Positions 1-6,771 of a stretch of 21,729 nucleotides of DNA are shown here, piece after piece (the stretch's first letter is position 1; the number at the start of each line of letters is the position of its first letter). A model generated the notes under the pieces. The model ran no database searches. It saw nothing but the letters and a program-made list of their open reading frames with translations, and was not told the DNA's origin. Position numbers and translations under genes: made by a program. The stretch comes from JBPCOB01 sp051000715. GTDB lineage: Bacteria; Actinomycetota; Actinomycetes; JALYNC01. The stretch spans positions 1-21,729 of the forward strand of contig JBPCOB010000177.1 of the NCBI GenBank assembly GCA_051000715.1, in the 5' to 3' direction.

Positions 1-2
1 CG

Positions 3-1163
3 TCGCCGCCGCCCGCAGGCTCGCGCGGTCGGCCGCTGATCGTGGTGGCCGCCGCCTCGGCATCCTGGGCGGCGGGCATCGGGCTGTCGGTCCTCGCCGT
101 CGGCGTGCTGCTCGCCTGGTCGACCGACGCGGCCTCCACCTCCGGTGCCTCGGTCGCCATGCATGCCGCCGGGCACGCCTGGCTGCTCGCCCACGGCATC
201 CCGCTCGGCCTACCTGGCGGGCGGCTCGGGCTGGTGCCCCTCGGGGCCGCCGTGCTGCCCGCCGCGTTGCTGTGGCGGGCCGGCGTCGCGGCCTCTAGGA
301 CCGCAGAGATTCGTGATCTGGCCGGCGTCGCCTGCGCGACCACCGTGCTGGCGGCGGTGTACGGGACGCTCGCCGGGGTCACTGCGGTACTCGCCGCCAC
401 CCCGACCGTGTCAGCGTCGCCGCTGCGGGCGGTGACCGGAGCCGGTGCCTTCGCCGTGTTGGCGGGCGGCGCCGGTGTCCTGGCGCAGTCGGGGCAGGTC
501 CACCGGCTGGTACGCCGGCTCCCGGATCCGGTTTCCGCGGTCGCCACCGCCGGGGTCGCGGGGCTGCTGGTTCTTTTCTGCACCGGCGCGTTGCTCGTCG
601 GTACCTCCCTGGGCTGGCACGCCGGCCGGGCGGGCTGGCTGGCCGGCGTGCTCGCCCCTGGTACCAGCGCCGGGATCGGTCTGTTCGCTGTCGATCTCGC
701 TCTGCTGCCGAACGCGGTCGTATGGGCGGCCAGCTTCGCCGCCGGCCCCGGCTTCGCCGTCGGCGCCGGCACCGCGGTTACCCCGTTCGGCGTCACGCTA
801 GGCGCCACCCCCGCTTTGCCGCTGCTGGCCGCCCTTCCAGCGGCGGGCCGGGTGCCGCTTGCAGCGCTACCGGCGCTGCTCGGCCCGGCTGTGGCCGGGG
901 TGGTCGCGGGCCTCGTCCTCGTACGCCGGCTGCCGGCGCTGGGTCGGCGCACCGCCGGGCTCTACGGCGCAGCGAGCGGCGCCGCTGGCGGGCTGGCGCT
1001 GGGTGTTGCGGCGCGGCTGGCCGGTGGAGCGGCGGGCCCCGGCCGGCTCGGGACCGTGGGCCCGTCCCCCTGGCGGGTGGGGCTTGCGGCGGGCTGCGAG
1101 CTGGCGGTGGTGGCGGCCGGCGTGGCGTGCTGGCGGTCGGGCCGCGGCCGGGTCAGCGGTTGA
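3..1163 (+). CDS. DUF6350 family polytopic membrane protein (5' end outside window)
   Basis: The product is an Ala/Leu/Val/Gly-rich integral membrane protein with about nine to ten hydrophobic stretches. I recognise it as the actinobacterial DUF6350 family from the N-terminal pattern of a TM helix followed by a W-L-L-A-H-G-I-P-L motif and a G-G-x-L-G-L-V-P-L-G motif, and from its place directly before purN. No biochemical function is established for the family. The frame is open to the left edge and reads a Pro/Gly/Arg-rich segment before the first possible GTG at 42. Because relatives usually have such a cytoplasmic lead, I treat the gene as 5'-partial; a start at 42 is the alternative (373 aa). 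The C-terminus ends in a basic tail (R-S-G-R-G-R). The last 11 nt overlap the 3' end of the convergent gene on the other strand. Confidence 0.8.
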   Translation, partial: SPPPAGSRGRPLIVVAAASASWAAGIGLSVLAVGVLLAWSTDAASTSGASVAMHAAGHAWLLAHGIPLGLPGGRLGLVPLGAAVLPAALLWRAGVAASRTAEIRDLAGVACATTVLAAVYGTLAGVTAVLAATPTVSASPLRAVTGAGAFAVLAGGAGVLAQSGQVHRLVRRLPDPVSAVATAGVAGLLVLFCTGALLVGTSLGWHAGRAGWLAGVLAPGTSAGIGLFAVDLALLPNAVVWAASFAAGPGFAVGAGTAVTPFGVTLGATPALPLLAALPAAGRVPLAALPALLGPAVAGVVAGLVLVRRLPALGRRTAGLYGAASGAAGGLALGVAARLAGGAAGPGRLGTVGPSPWRVGLAAGCELAVVAAGVACWRSGRGRVSG

Positions 1164-1650
1164 TCCGGTCCTCCACCGTCTTGCGGAACCGGTCCTTGCA
1201 ATCCTGCTGCTGCTCGAAGGTCTGCGCGTTGCCCAGGCAGTCCCGGTACTTGCGGAACTCCGTCTTGAACAGTGAGAGGCCGGCGGCGATGAGGGCGACC
1301 GCGATCACGATGGACAGGACTCCGGTGATGATGCCGGCCAGCGCCGCGCCACCGTTGGTAGCTTGCCGTCGTCGCGCTCGGCTCCGGCCGATCGCGCCGA
1401 AGATGATCGCCAGGATGCCGGGCACCACGCCGATCACCAGGAAGCTCAGCACCAGCCCGACGATTCCCAGCACCAGGGCGGCGGTGCCCATGCCGTTGCG
1501 GGCGGGCGCTGTGGGGACGCCGTACGGCGAGCCGTACGCCGGTTGGCCCGGCACCGGGTAGGTGGCCCCCGGCCGGATCGTGGCGCCCTCCGGTGCAGGC
1601 GCGGCGGCCCACGGGTCGTCGGAGCGGGGTCCCTCCGGAGGCGTGCTCAC
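1153..1650 (-). CDS. DUF4190-like small membrane protein
   Basis: This is a 165-aa protein. Residues 1-52 are a Pro/Gly/Tyr/Ala-rich cytoplasmic leader, typical of actinobacterial DUF4190 proteins. Residues 54-88 and 101-126 form hydrophobic segments joined by a basic loop (R-S-R-A-R-R-R), matching the DUF4190 layout in which Gly-rich helices flank a positively charged turn. Residues 127-165 form a charged tail with two cysteines (C138, C151), probably outside the cell, where a disulfide is possible. The GTG start at 1650 was chosen because an AGGAG ribosome-binding site (complement of 1657-1661) sits 6 nt upstream and the sequence before it does not look coding. The open frame extends much further upstream only because it is the antisense of purN. 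The function is unknown. The gene stands alone and is divergent from purN. Confidence 0.8.
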   Translation of the reverse strand: MSTPPEGPRSDDPWAAAPAPEGATIRPGATYPVPGQPAYGSPYGVPTAPARNGMGTAALVLGIVGLVLSFLVIGVVPGILAIIFGAIGRSRARRRQATNGGAALAGIITGVLSIVIAVALIAAGLSLFKTEFRKYRDCLGNAQTFEQQQDCKDRFRKTVEDRINR

Positions 1651-1775
1651 TGGCTGCTCCTCGCGATGTCGCCGGTTCCGGGTGCCGGGTGGTGACTGTC
1701 CTGGCGGTATGGTGACCGACGCCCGCGCCGATTGGTCAACCCATCGCGGCGTGTCCGGGCGATCTCGATTTGGCC

Positions 1776-1791
1776 GAGGAGGCAAAGGCTG
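1776..1791 (+). promoter_or_regulatory. purN Shine-Dalgarno and probable CTG start
   Basis: GAGGAGG at 1776-1782 is a near-perfect anti-16S match. It is followed after 6 nt by CTG at 1789-1791. Translation from this CTG gives (M)SARLVVLVSG, which is where PurN proteins normally begin. No ATG, GTG or TTG lies at that spot. The nearest in-frame alternatives are TTG at 1732, which adds 19 unconserved residues and has no Shine-Dalgarno, and an internal GTG inside the conserved first strand. Confidence 0.6.
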
Positions 1792-2391
1792 TCCGCCCGG
1801 CTGGTCGTTCTCGTGTCCGGGACCGGCACCACCCTGCAGGCGCTGCTGGAAGCCACCGCCGACCCGGCGTACGGCGCGTGCGTGGTCGCCGTGGGCGCGG
1901 ATCGGACCGGCATCGCGGCGCTGGAGCGGGCGTCGATCGCCCGCATAGCCACCTTCGTCGTACCGCTCGAGGCATTCGCCGACCGGTGCGCCTGGGACGT
2001 CGCCCTCGCCCGCGTGTTGGCAGCGCACGAGCCGCATCTGGTGGTCTGCGCCGGGTTCATGAAGGTCCTGGGGCCGGCGGTCCTGGAGCGCTTCGGCGGC
2101 CGGATCGTCAACACCCACCCGGCTCTGCTCCCCGCCTTCCCGGGGGCGCATCCGGTGCGCGACACGCTGCGCTACGGGGTCAAGGTCACCGGGGCCACCG
2201 TGCACCTCGTCGACGCGGGGGTCGACACCGGGCCGGTCATCGGGCAGGTGCCGATCGAGGTGCGCGACGACGACGACGAGGGCAGCCTGCTGGCCAGGAT
2301 CCAGGTCGCGGAGCGACCGCTGCTCGTCGATGCCGTCCGCCGGCTGGTGGCCGGCTACCGGGTCGAGGGCCGGCGGGTGGTCCTGACGTGA
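1789..2391 (+). CDS. purN: Phosphoribosylglycinamide formyltransferase (GAR transformylase)
   Basis: PurN transfers the formyl group of 10-formyl-THF to GAR in step 3 of purine synthesis, in the cytosol. From the CTG at 1789 the protein is 200 aa, close to the family norm (about 200-215). The first strand and phosphate loop read VVLVSGTGTTLQ. The catalytic block N-T-H-P-A-L-L-P-A-F-P-G supplies the conserved Asn and His (E. coli N106, H108). V-D-A-G-V-D-T-G-P-V-I supplies the catalytic Asp (E. coli D144). The usual Asn of the GSNLQ phosphate loop is Thr here. The stop codon overlaps the purH start (GTGA), so the two genes are almost surely translationally coupled. A weak -10-like TATGGT at 1708-1713 could drive transcription from the 138-nt divergent gap shared with the DUF4190-like gene. 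The start is the only uncertain part; TTG at 1732 is the alternative. Confidence 0.93.
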   Translation: MSARLVVLVSGTGTTLQALLEATADPAYGACVVAVGADRTGIAALERASIARIATFVVPLEAFADRCAWDVALARVLAAHEPHLVVCAGFMKVLGPAVLERFGGRIVNTHPALLPAFPGAHPVRDTLRYGVKVTGATVHLVDAGVDTGPVIGQVPIEVRDDDDEGSLLARIQVAERPLLVDAVRRLVAGYRVEGRRVVLT

Positions 2392-3941
2392 CACGCTCAC
2401 CGGTACGCCGGGTGTTGGTCAGCGTCTCGGACAAGACCGGGCTCGAGGAGCTCGGGCGCGGGCTTACCGACGCCGGCGTGGAGATCGTCTCGACCGGCTC
2501 GACGGCCGCCCGGCTGAGCGCCGCCGGCGTACCGGTCACGCCGGTGGCCGAGGTCACCGGTTTCCCGGAGTGCCTGGACGGAAGGGTCAAGACGTTGCAC
2601 CCCGCGGTGCACGCGGGGCTGTTGGCCGACCGGCGCCGGCCGGACCATCGGGACCAGCTGGCGGCGCTCGGCATCGCGCCGTTCGACCTGCTGGTGGTCA
2701 ACCTCTACCCGTTCCGGCAGATGGTGGCCGCCGGGAGTCCCCCGGAGGAGGCGGTGGAGCAGATCGACATCGGCGGCCCGGCCATGGTCCGGGCCGCCGC
2801 CAAGAACCACGCGTCGGTCGCAGTGGTGGTCGACCCGGCGGCGTACGACGAGGTCCTCGCCGCGATCCGGGCCGGCGGCTTCGACCTGACGGCGCGCCGG
2901 ACGCTGGCGGCGGCTGCCTTCGCCCACACCGCGGCGTACGACGTCGCGGTCGCCAACTGGTTCGCGCAGGAGCTGGCCACCCAGGATGGGCAGTGGTGGC
3001 CGGCCTTCGCCGGGCTCGCGCTCGAGCGGTCGGCGGTGCTGCGCTACGGCGAGAACCCGCACCAGGCGGCGGCGCTCTACGTCGACCTCGACGGCACGCC
3101 CGGCCTGGCCCGCGCCGAGCAGCTGCACGGAAAGCCGATGTCGTTCAACAACTTCGTCGACGCCGACGCGGCCCGGCGGGCGGCGTACGACTTCGCCGAA
3201 CCGTGCGTAACGATTGTCAAGCACACCAACCCCTGCGGGATCGCCCTTGGCCGGAACGTCGCCGAGGCACACCGCAAGGCGCACGCTTGCGACCCGACCT
3301 CCGCGTTCGGCGGTGTGATCGCGGTTAACCGGGCGGTCTCGGTGGCGTTGGCCGAGCAGGTGGCCGAGATCTTCACCGAGGTGGTGGTGGCTCCGGCGTA
3401 CGACGAGGGCGCGGTCGAGCTGCTGGCCCGCAAGCCCTCGATCCGCCTGCTCCGGTTGCCGGCTCCCGGCCGGGCCGGGGTCGAGTGGCGACCGGTGAGC
3501 GGCGGCGCGCTCGCCCAGACTGCGGACCGGCTCGACGCGCCGCGCGACGACCCCGCCGGCTGGACGCTGCGGGCCGGCGCACCGGCCGACGCTGCCACGC
3601 TGGCCGACCTGCACTTCGCCTGGCGGGCGGTGCGCGCGGTGAAGAGCAACGCGATCCTGCTCGCGGCCGACCGGGCCACCGTGGGCGTCGGCATGGGCCA
3701 GGTCAACCGGGTCGACGCCGCCCGGCTCGCGGTGGCCCGAGCGGGTGACCGTGCGGCCGGGGCGGCGGCAGCCAGCGACGCCTACTTCCCCTTCCCGGAC
3801 GGTCTGGAGGTGCTGGCCCAGGCCGGCGTGCGCGCCGTGGTCGAGCCGGGCGGCTCCATCCGCGACGACGACGCGGTGGCCGCTGCGCAGGCCGCGGGGA
3901 TGACCCTCTACTTCACCGGCACCCGCCACTTCCTGCACTGA
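2388..3941 (+). CDS. purH: Bifunctional AICAR formyltransferase / IMP cyclohydrolase
   Basis: PurH catalyses the last two steps to IMP: formylation of AICAR by 10-formyl-THF, then ring closure. The protein has 517 aa, normal for the family (about 510-530). The N-terminal MGS-like cyclohydrolase domain shows VSVSDKTGLEELG, S-T-G-S-T, G-R-V-K-T-L-H-P, N-L-Y-P-F and D-I-G-G-P-A-M-V-R-A-A-A-K-N. The C-terminal AICARFT domain shows R-Y-G-E-N-P-H-Q, the catalytic Lys-His in K-H-T-N-P-C-G, S-A-F-G-G, V-K-S-N-A-I, Y-F-P-F-P-D and G-G-S-I-R-D-D. The GTG start at 2388 overlaps the purN stop by 4 nt, and the protein aligns with PurH from its sixth or seventh residue. A GC-rich stem-loop follows 10 nt after the stop. 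Confidence 0.98.
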   Translation: MTRSPVRRVLVSVSDKTGLEELGRGLTDAGVEIVSTGSTAARLSAAGVPVTPVAEVTGFPECLDGRVKTLHPAVHAGLLADRRRPDHRDQLAALGIAPFDLLVVNLYPFRQMVAAGSPPEEAVEQIDIGGPAMVRAAAKNHASVAVVVDPAAYDEVLAAIRAGGFDLTARRTLAAAAFAHTAAYDVAVANWFAQELATQDGQWWPAFAGLALERSAVLRYGENPHQAAALYVDLDGTPGLARAEQLHGKPMSFNNFVDADAARRAAYDFAEPCVTIVKHTNPCGIALGRNVAEAHRKAHACDPTSAFGGVIAVNRAVSVALAEQVAEIFTEVVVAPAYDEGAVELLARKPSIRLLRLPAPGRAGVEWRPVSGGALAQTADRLDAPRDDPAGWTLRAGAPADAATLADLHFAWRAVRAVKSNAILLAADRATVGVGMGQVNRVDAARLAVARAGDRAAGAAAASDAYFPFPDGLEVLAQAGVRAVVEPGGSIRDDDAVAAAQAAGMTLYFTGTRHFLH

Positions 3942-3951
3942 GCGCGCGCAC

Positions 3952-3974
3952 CGCCGCATGGGTGGCCCGCGGCG
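3952..3974. terminator. Candidate stem-loop between convergent purH and GNAT gene
   Basis: CGCCGC (3952-3957) and GCGGCG (3969-3974) form a perfect 6-bp stem around an 11-nt loop, in the 44-nt gap between two converging genes. There is no U-tract on either side, so it is only a weak candidate for a shared terminator. Confidence 0.35.
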
Positions 3975-3985
3975 ATGAAAGAGGG

Positions 3986-4576
3986 TCACGACAACTCGTA
4001 CGGTCGGGCGTCGTTCGCCCAGCGGCGTTCGCCGTCCTGGCGGACGTCGGTGGGACGAAGGCCCAGCCGACGGGCGACCCCGGCCGAGGCGGCATGGTCG
4101 GGATGGATGTGGGCGACGAACCGGCTGATCCCACGGGAGCGGAGCCAGGCGGTGACGGCTTCGGAGGCTTCGCCGGCGTAGCCGTTGCCCTGCGCCGAGG
4201 TGGCGATGACCCAGGCCAGCTCGGCCATCGGTACACACCCCTCGAGGGTGAGAGTGGCCTGGACCGAGCCGACGAGCCGTCCGTTGGAAAGCTCTCGGAC
4301 AATCCAGTTGAGCCAACCCTGCCCCCCGTCCGGGGACTGGCCGGTGGCCTGCCGTGCATAGCGGTCGGCGAGCTCCGATTCGGTCGGTGGCGCAGCGCCG
4401 ATGAAGGTGTACAGCGCCGCATCGACCAGCACCGGTGCCATCTCCACCGCGTGTTCAACCCGCAGTGGTTCCAGCACAAGTCGCTCGGCGGCCAGCGGCT
4501 CTGCGGTGGGCCAGGCCGGTGCGCTGATGCTTGCCTCCGGGAGCGAAAGTGGTTCCCGAGGGGTCCGGCCGCCCAT
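3986..4576 (-). CDS. GNAT family N-acetyltransferase (RimJ/RimL-like)
   Basis: The 196-aa protein shows the GNAT pattern. A first strand and helix around residues 30-60 read R-L-V-L-E-P-L-R-V-E-H-A, as in Acetyltransf_3/RimJ-type enzymes. A G-x-L-V-G-S-V motif lies in the middle, followed by strand 4 (AELAWVIATSAQGNGYAGEA), which carries the Q-G-x-G-x-A acetyl-CoA pyrophosphate loop in the form Q-G-N-G-Y-A. Near the C-terminus N-x-A-S-x-x-V-A-R-R-L-G-F appears as H-A-A-S-A-G-V-A-R-R-L-G-L. Such enzymes move an acetyl group from acetyl-CoA to an amine; the substrate cannot be told from sequence. It is transcribed opposite to its neighbours and shares a 91-nt divergent gap with folD. The ATG at 4576 adds about 28 variable residues before the conserved core, so a start further in is possible. 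Confidence 0.88.
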   Translation of the reverse strand: MGGRTPREPLSLPEASISAPAWPTAEPLAAERLVLEPLRVEHAVEMAPVLVDAALYTFIGAAPPTESELADRYARQATGQSPDGGQGWLNWIVRELSNGRLVGSVQATLTLEGCVPMAELAWVIATSAQGNGYAGEASEAVTAWLRSRGISRFVAHIHPDHAASAGVARRLGLRPTDVRQDGERRWANDARPYELS

Positions 4577-4655
4577 CAGGATCGCACCGTGACGCGCACC
4601 GACGCGCCGGTTACCCGGGACGAGCGAAGCGCGTCACCGGCTCTTGACCCCGTGG

Positions 4656-4661
4656 CAGACT
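4656..4661 (+). promoter_or_regulatory. -10-like element for leaderless folD
   Basis: CAGACT ends 6 nt before the GTG start of folD, and no Shine-Dalgarno precedes that GTG. This is the spacing expected if transcription starts at the GTG itself. The same layout is seen before trpS and the mutase gene in this window. No good -35 is visible. Confidence 0.45.
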
Positions 4662-4667
4662 CCGCGG

Positions 4668-5516
4668 GTGGCCGCGACCATCCTCGACGGTAAGGCGACG
4701 GCTGCGGCCCTCCGGACGGAGCTGCGCGGTCGCGTCGTCCGGCTGGCGGACGCCGGGGTGGTGCCGGGGCTGGGGACCGTCCTGGTCGGCGACGACCCGG
4801 GCAGCTCTGCTTACGTCGCCGGCAAGCATCGCGACTGCGCAGAGGTGGGCATTGCCTCCATCCAGCGGAAGCTGCCGGCCGGCGCGAGCCAGGAGCAGAT
4901 CAACGCGGTCGTCGATGAGCTGAACGCCGACCCGGCCTGCACCGGCTACATCGTCCAGCTGCCGCTACCGGCCGAACTGGACGCCGGCGCGGTGCTGGAG
5001 CGGATGGACCCCGAGAAGGACGCCGACGGGCTGCACCCGACCAACCTCGGCCGGCTCGTGCTCGGCCGCACCGGTCCGCTGCCCTGTACGCCGCGGGCTT
5101 GCGTCGAGCTGTTGCGGGCATACGGCGTACCGCTGGCTGGCGCGGAGGTGACCGTCATAGGTCGCGGTGTCACGGTGGGCCGACCGCTCGGGCTGCTGCT
5201 CACCCGGCGCACGGAGAACGCCACGGTGACGCTATGCCACACGGGCACCAAGGACCTGGCCGCCCACCTTCGCTCGGCCGATGTTGTGGTGGCCGCGGCC
5301 GGTGTGGCCGGGCTGGTTCGCCCCGATCTGGTCAAGCCGGGGGCCGCCATACTCGACGTCGGCATCACGCGGTCCGAAACGGGACTGGTAGGCGACGTCG
5401 ACCCCGATGTCCGCGCGGTCGCCGGCTGGCTGGCCCCGATGCCCGGGGGAGTCGGCCCGATGACCAGGGCGATGCTGCTGACCAACGTCGTGGAGGCCGC
5501 CGAATGCAGCCGATGA
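4668..5516 (+). CDS. folD: Methylenetetrahydrofolate dehydrogenase / methenyl-THF cyclohydrolase
   Basis: FolD interconverts 5,10-methylene-THF and 10-formyl-THF in two cytosolic steps and so supplies the formyl donor used by PurN and PurH nearby. From GTG at 4668 the protein is 282 aa, matching the family (about 280-290). Signatures are A-T-I-L-D-G-K at the N-terminus; VGDDPGSSAYVAGKHRDC, with the catalytic Tyr and Lys of the Y-x-x-x-K motif; V-Q-L-P-L-P; D-P-E-K-D-A-D-G-L-H-P-T-N; V-I-G-R-G-V-T-V-G-R-P for NAD(P); and the C-terminal P-M-P-G-G-V-G-P-M-T. In the dinucleotide loop most FolD proteins read G-R-S-x-x-V-G; here the Ser is Gly (G-R-G-V-T-V-G). An upstream in-frame TTG at 4644 is possible but adds residues not seen in the family. 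The gene is convergent with the FHA regulator, 18 nt apart. Confidence 0.97.
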   Translation: MAATILDGKATAAALRTELRGRVVRLADAGVVPGLGTVLVGDDPGSSAYVAGKHRDCAEVGIASIQRKLPAGASQEQINAVVDELNADPACTGYIVQLPLPAELDAGAVLERMDPEKDADGLHPTNLGRLVLGRTGPLPCTPRACVELLRAYGVPLAGAEVTVIGRGVTVGRPLGLLLTRRTENATVTLCHTGTKDLAAHLRSADVVVAAAGVAGLVRPDLVKPGAAILDVGITRSETGLVGDVDPDVRAVAGWLAPMPGGVGPMTRAMLLTNVVEAAECSR

Positions 5517-5534
5517 GCCGGGTCAGCCGCGGCG

Positions 5535-6152
5535 TCAGCCAGCGCAGCGTGCGCGCTCCTCGCTGCTGACCGGCAACGGACGGACCACCCCGAGGGACAG
5601 CACCTCGTTGGCGAGCCGAGCCCGCCGGTTGATGCCTTCGGCGATACGGAACTTCTGGTACAGCCGAAGCAGGTGTTGCTTGACCGCGGCCTCGGTGACC
5701 ACCAGCTCGCCGGCGATCTCACGAGCCGTCGCCGGCGCCACAAATGCGTCCTGTTGCAGAGCTGGCCGGCACAGCGCGGTGAGAACCTCGACCTCGCGAC
5801 GGGTGAGGTCAGGAGCGGCTACCCGGCGGAGCACGAGTGTGTCCCCGGCGGTCTCGGCCGGCACCGGGACGCCGCCCACCCGGGTGCGGGCGACCCCGAA
5901 GGCCACCACGTCGCCGTCCATGAGCACCCGGCGACCCACCGGTCGACCGTTGACGCGGGTGCCGTTGGTGGACAGGCCCAGGTCCGTTACGTAGACGAAG
6001 CTGCCCCGGCGGATCAGTTCCGCGTGCAGTCGGGACACGCTCGGGTCGTCAAGGCTGATATCGACGTCGCCGCCGCGGCCGACGGTGGTCACGTCGGCGC
6101 CCAGCTCGAAGACCTTGCCGGTCTCCTCGATGCGCAGGAATGGCGTCTGCAC
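5535..6152 (-). CDS. FHA domain protein with LuxR/GerE-type helix-turn-helix
   Basis: This 205-aa cytosolic protein joins two modules. Residues about 20-90 are a forkhead-associated domain with the phosphothreonine-binding set: G25-R26, S40-R41-L-H43 and S61-T-N63-G64, then V-N-G. Residues about 115-185 resemble a GerE/LuxR DNA-binding domain: L-T-R-R-E-V-E-V-L at the start, A-R-E-I-A-G-E-L for the scaffold helix, and V-T-E-A-A-V-K-Q-H-L-L-R-L-Y-Q-K-F for recognition. An extra segment of about ten residues (P-A-L-Q-Q-D-A-F-V-A) lies between the first helix and the scaffold helix. The GTG start at 6152 has a GGGAGGGA ribosome site (complement of 6159-6166) 6 nt upstream. A protein that binds phospho-Thr peptides and DNA is likely a transcription factor tied to a Ser/Thr kinase. 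The kinase at 18081-19841 is one candidate partner, by inference only. Confidence 0.85.
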   Translation of the reverse strand: MQTPFLRIEETGKVFELGADVTTVGRGGDVDISLDDPSVSRLHAELIRRGSFVYVTDLGLSTNGTRVNGRPVGRRVLMDGDVVAFGVARTRVGGVPVPAETAGDTLVLRRVAAPDLTRREVEVLTALCRPALQQDAFVAPATAREIAGELVVTEAAVKQHLLRLYQKFRIAEGINRRARLANEVLSLGVVRPLPVSSEERARCAG

Positions 6153-6169
6153 GGCATGTCCCTCCCGCG

Positions 6170-6196
6170 GCTTCCGGGACTAGCGCGCCGGGAAGC
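6170..6196. repeat. Imperfect inverted repeat in front of the FHA-HTH gene
   Basis: GCTTCCGGG (6170-6178) and CCGGGAAGC (6188-6196) match as inverted arms at eight of nine positions around a 9-nt spacer. The site lies 18-44 nt upstream of the FHA-HTH start, in the divergent gap shared with the ACT-domain gene. Its placement would suit an operator for self-regulation, but no binding consensus is known to me. Confidence 0.35.
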
Positions 6197-6275
6197 ATGG
6201 CCTGTCCCCGATGGATACCCCAAGGCGCTTGCGGCATGCGCGCCGGTGTGCTGACCCGTGCGCCCACCACCGCAC

Positions 6276-6281
6276 TACACT
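6276..6281 (+). promoter_or_regulatory. Candidate -10 box for the ACT-DUF3017 pair
   Basis: TACACT fits the actinobacterial TAnnnT -10 pattern and lies about 30 nt before the ACT gene start. GGAG at 6299-6302 can serve as its ribosome site. A loose -35 candidate, CTGACC, lies at 6251-6256 with a 19-nt spacer. Confidence 0.4.
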
Positions 6282-6312
6282 TGCGATCAGCGCCGATCGG
6301 AGTGCGGACGTG

Positions 6313-6771
6313 ATGGCATCCACCCCTGACCAGACGCTCGGCATTCCGGTTGAGCGACCGGACCTGAGTCCGAAGTTGGACCCCACGGCGCTCGTGGTAG
6401 CCCGGTTCCCGCTGGGCTGGACGCCGCCCCGGTGGCCGGAGGGCTTCGTCGCGCTGGTCAGCGACGACGACGAGGTGACCGTGGTCTGTGCCGAGAGCGA
6501 GTACGCCGACGAGGACCGGCTCGGCAGAACGGGCGCACTGGCGGTCGAGCCCGGCTGGCGTCGGATCACCTTCGCCGGGCCGCTGCCCTGGGAGCTGGTC
6601 GGCTTCCTTGCTGACGTCGCCTCCCGGTTGGCCGGTGCGCACATTCCGTTCACGTCGGTTTCGGGCTTCACCACTGACCATGTTCTGGTCCGGGCCGCCC
6701 AGACCGAACTCGCGCTCTCGGTGCTGGCCGGCAACCCGCCGCCCCCGCAGCGACCCGGTACCAATCCGTGA
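6313..6771 (+). CDS. ACT domain-containing protein
   Basis: The 152-aa protein resembles the small stand-alone ACT proteins of the ACT_7/COG3603 type: a bent strand V-V-A-R-F-P-L-G-W near residue 30, then D-D-D-E-V-T-V-V-C (around 50-60), E-P-G-W-R-R-I-T-F-A-G-P-L, and a second ACT-like half with A-S-R-L-A-G-A-H-I-P-F-T-S-V-S-G-F and T-D-H-V-L-V. ACT domains bind small ligands, usually amino acids, and regulate enzymes; the ligand here is unknown. ATG at 6313 is preceded at once by an in-frame GTG at 6310, which is equally possible. GGAG at 6299-6302 sits 7 nt before that GTG and 10 nt before the ATG. The stop overlaps the next start by GTGA, implying co-translation with the DUF3017 gene. Confidence 0.82.
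   Translation: MASTPDQTLGIPVERPDLSPKLDPTALVVARFPLGWTPPRWPEGFVALVSDDDEVTVVCAESEYADEDRLGRTGALAVEPGWRRITFAGPLPWELVGFLADVASRLAGAHIPFTSVSGFTTDHVLVRAAQTELALSVLAGNPPPPQRPGTNP

Noticed and set aside
1651..2400. Long reverse-strand open frame continuing upstream of the DUF4190-like gene (to 415 aa)
   Set aside because: It is the antisense of purN. The ribosome site and composition change place the real start at 1650.
2397..4316. 639-aa reverse-strand open frame across purH
   Set aside because: Arg/Gly/His-rich translation without any motif, opposite a complete purH. It is a high-GC shadow frame.
5535..5570. GCGCGCTCCTCGCTG-like string at the end of the FHA-HTH gene, similar to GCGCTCCTCG near 21556
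   Set aside because: It resembles short dispersed GC-rich repeats of actinomycete genomes, but two short partial matches in 22 kb are not enough to call a repeat family.
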